Assembly (NCBI RefSeq): GCF_947493595.1
Contig: NZ_CANLRL010000007.1
Coordinates: 124,001-188,000, forward strand
DNA from: an uncultured Shimia sp.
GTDB lineage: Bacteria; Pseudomonadota; Alphaproteobacteria; Rhodobacterales; Rhodobacteraceae
Reading direction: 5' to 3'
Length of the DNA stretch: 64,000 bases
Of the stretch, positions 63,000 through 64,000 are shown piece by piece (the first letter of the stretch is position 1; each line of letters opens with the position of its first letter). The translations under genes and the position numbers were made by a program. The notes below the pieces were generated by a model that was not told the origin of the DNA, ran no database searches, and was given only the letters and a program-made list of their open reading frames with translations.

Positions 63000-64000
63000 T
63001 CAGTGGCGTTGGATTTTGAGGCAGGCGCGCATGCCGGCGGTGCCAGCTTCAAAATAGAGCGTGCCGCCGTGTTGCTCCGCCACGGTGGCCACAATGGTCA
63101 GACCCAAGCCGTAGCCGTCAATTGCCTGGGTGTTGTCGCCACGGGTGAACGGGGCCACGGCGGCTTCGATCTCCGCCGCGGTCATGCCGGAGCCTTCGTC
63201 CTCAACCGTGAGTGTGGCGTGTTCGGCGGTGGCGACCAGCTCCACCTTGGCTTTGCGGCCGTATTTAAGGGCGTTCTCTATCAGGTTCGAGATGGCGCGT
63301 TTGAGCGAGATCGGGCGGGCGGAAACCAGGATGCGTTGCTCGGACGGGAGCGAGCCGCGTCCGGCGTTGGACATGAACACCGAGCCGCCGCCCTGAAACG
63401 ACGGGGTTTCCAGAGCGGCCAGGGTGACGGGTTGTCCGGTGTCTTGATAATCGTCCACCAGGGCTTCGACCAAAGAGGTCAGGGACAATTCGCGCGGCGC
63501 TTCTTCGTTGAGCTCGGCGCGGGTGTAGGTCAGCACGCTTTCAATCATGCCGGTCATGCTGTCGATGTCGGCCTCAAATTTCTCGCGCAGCTCCGCATCC
63601 TGTACCAGCGCGGCGCGCAGACGCAGACGGGTGGCCGGGGTGCCCAGATCGTGGCTGACGCCAGAGAGTACAGTGGCGCGTTTGGCAATTTGGTCGCGTT
63701 CGCGCCCGAGGTATTGGTTTACGGCCTGCACAATGTCGCGCAGTTCCTCGGGGCCTTGCACCGGGTAGCGTTGCGGGCCGCCAAGGCGGCGGTGGTTGCG
63801 CAGGGTGCGGGCGAAGCGTTCAAAATGGGCAGAGGTGTCACGTACAAGCGTGGTGAAGACCGCCAGAGCCACCAGTGCCAGCAGAATGGCGGCCAGGCGC
63901 AGATCGGTGGGGGCAGTGTGGCAGCCCCAGACGTCTTGACCGTCGATGCGTTTCCAGTCTTGCGCGCCCATGCGGGCAAAGAGGATGGGTTCGCTGCAAT
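63000..64000 (-). CDS. Sensor histidine kinase, EnvZ-like (N-terminus beyond the window)
   Basis: At least 333 C-terminal residues; the frame stays open to the window edge, so the 5' end is missing. A membrane helix (about LRLAAILLALVALAVFTTLV) is followed by a HAMP-like region, the H-box SGVSHDLGTPATRLRLRAAL with the phospho-accepting His, N-box LIENALKYG, G1 DEGSGM and G2 GYGLGLTIV. The order and wording resemble EnvZ-type kinases. The H-box has Gly and Ala where nearly all members have Arg and Leu (HDLRTPLT). The partner response regulator would lie beyond the window. Confidence 0.9.
   Translation of the reverse strand, partial: CSEPILFARMGAQDWKRIDGQDVWGCHTAPTDLRLAAILLALVALAVFTTLVRDTSAHFERFARTLRNHRRLGGPQRYPVQGPEELRDIVQAVNQYLGRERDQIAKRATVLSGVSHDLGTPATRLRLRAALVQDAELREKFEADIDSMTGMIESVLTYTRAELNEEAPRELSLTSLVEALVDDYQDTGQPVTLAALETPSFQGGGSVFMSNAGRGSLPSEQRILVSARPISLKRAISNLIENALKYGRKAKVELVATAEHATLTVEDEGSGMTAAEIEAAVAPFTRGDNTQAIDGYGLGLTIVATVAEQHGGTLYFEAGTAGMRACLKIQRH

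Noticed and set aside
1..64000. Mobile elements, prophage, CRISPR, tRNA or rRNA genes
   Set aside because: No transposase, integrase, phage structural gene, regular repeat-spacer array, tRNA cloverleaf or rRNA sequence could be recognised on reading either strand.

Overview
The window looks like chromosomal DNA from an alphaproteobacterium, most likely a marine member of the Rhodobacteraceae (Roseobacter group). The reasons are the gene content (PccR/ScfR-type regulator next to a propionyl-CoA carboxylase cluster, choline-O-sulfate/betaine genes, a sulfoquinovose synthase, Gts-like sugar ABC genes) and several small proteins of a kind typical of that family. No rRNA, tRNA, CRISPR array, transposase or prophage gene was found. 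About 60 protein-coding genes are supported, tightly packed and often with 1-8 bp overlaps.

Left part (1-15503). A truncated P450, its [2Fe-2S] ferredoxin and an AraC regulator read rightward. Facing them is a long leftward sugar locus: binding protein, two permeases, ATPase, TIM-barrel isomerase, Gfo/Idh/MocA oxidoreductase, second TIM-barrel protein, second Gfo/Idh/MocA oxidoreductase, outer-membrane porin, then a UDP-sulfoquinovose synthase (SqdB) and a membrane GT2 glycosyltransferase. A divergent LacI repressor sits at the head, with two near-identical palindromic operators in the shared promoter region. Stem-loops or terminators separate binding protein from permeases, catabolic genes from porin, and sqdB from the GT2 gene.

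Centre (15500-36900). Housekeeping genes: moaA; glmU-glmS-alkD-like; gph; a DegT aminotransferase; DUF952-pyrD-arsC-like; a UshA-like nucleotidase; DUF1992 and SRAP proteins; a ureidoglycine aminohydrolase-like cupin; an Epd-like GAPDH-family enzyme; maeB (malic enzyme-PTA fusion); an SLC13 transporter; yebC; an OpgC-like protein; and an ArgP regulator opposite a LysE/ArgO exporter.

Osmoprotectant region (37756-47425). Pirin and EamA genes lead into choline-O-sulfatase betC, flanked on both sides by secreted proteins that share an undescribed four-cysteine domain. Then come betI (leftward) and betB-betA (rightward), with a 22-bp palindrome between them. The route is choline-O-sulfate to choline to betaine aldehyde to glycine betaine.

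Propionyl-CoA region (48221-62914). pccR, a Bcr/CflA pump, pccB, a run of small and membrane/secreted genes, pccA, and after an aldo/keto reductase, a DUF4174 protein and a sulfotransferase-like protein, methylmalonyl-CoA mutase. Together they convert propionyl-CoA to (2S)-methylmalonyl-CoA and, after epimerisation by an enzyme not in the window, to succinyl-CoA. The pccB promoter has five TTTGC half-sites in strict 8-bp register, and pccR has a related site upstream of itself. An intrinsic terminator inside the cluster suggests pccA forms a separate unit. The window ends in a histidine kinase cut at its N-terminus. A dispersed hairpin-bearing intergenic element occurs three times (after lysE, after the betC-side paralogue, after mcm).
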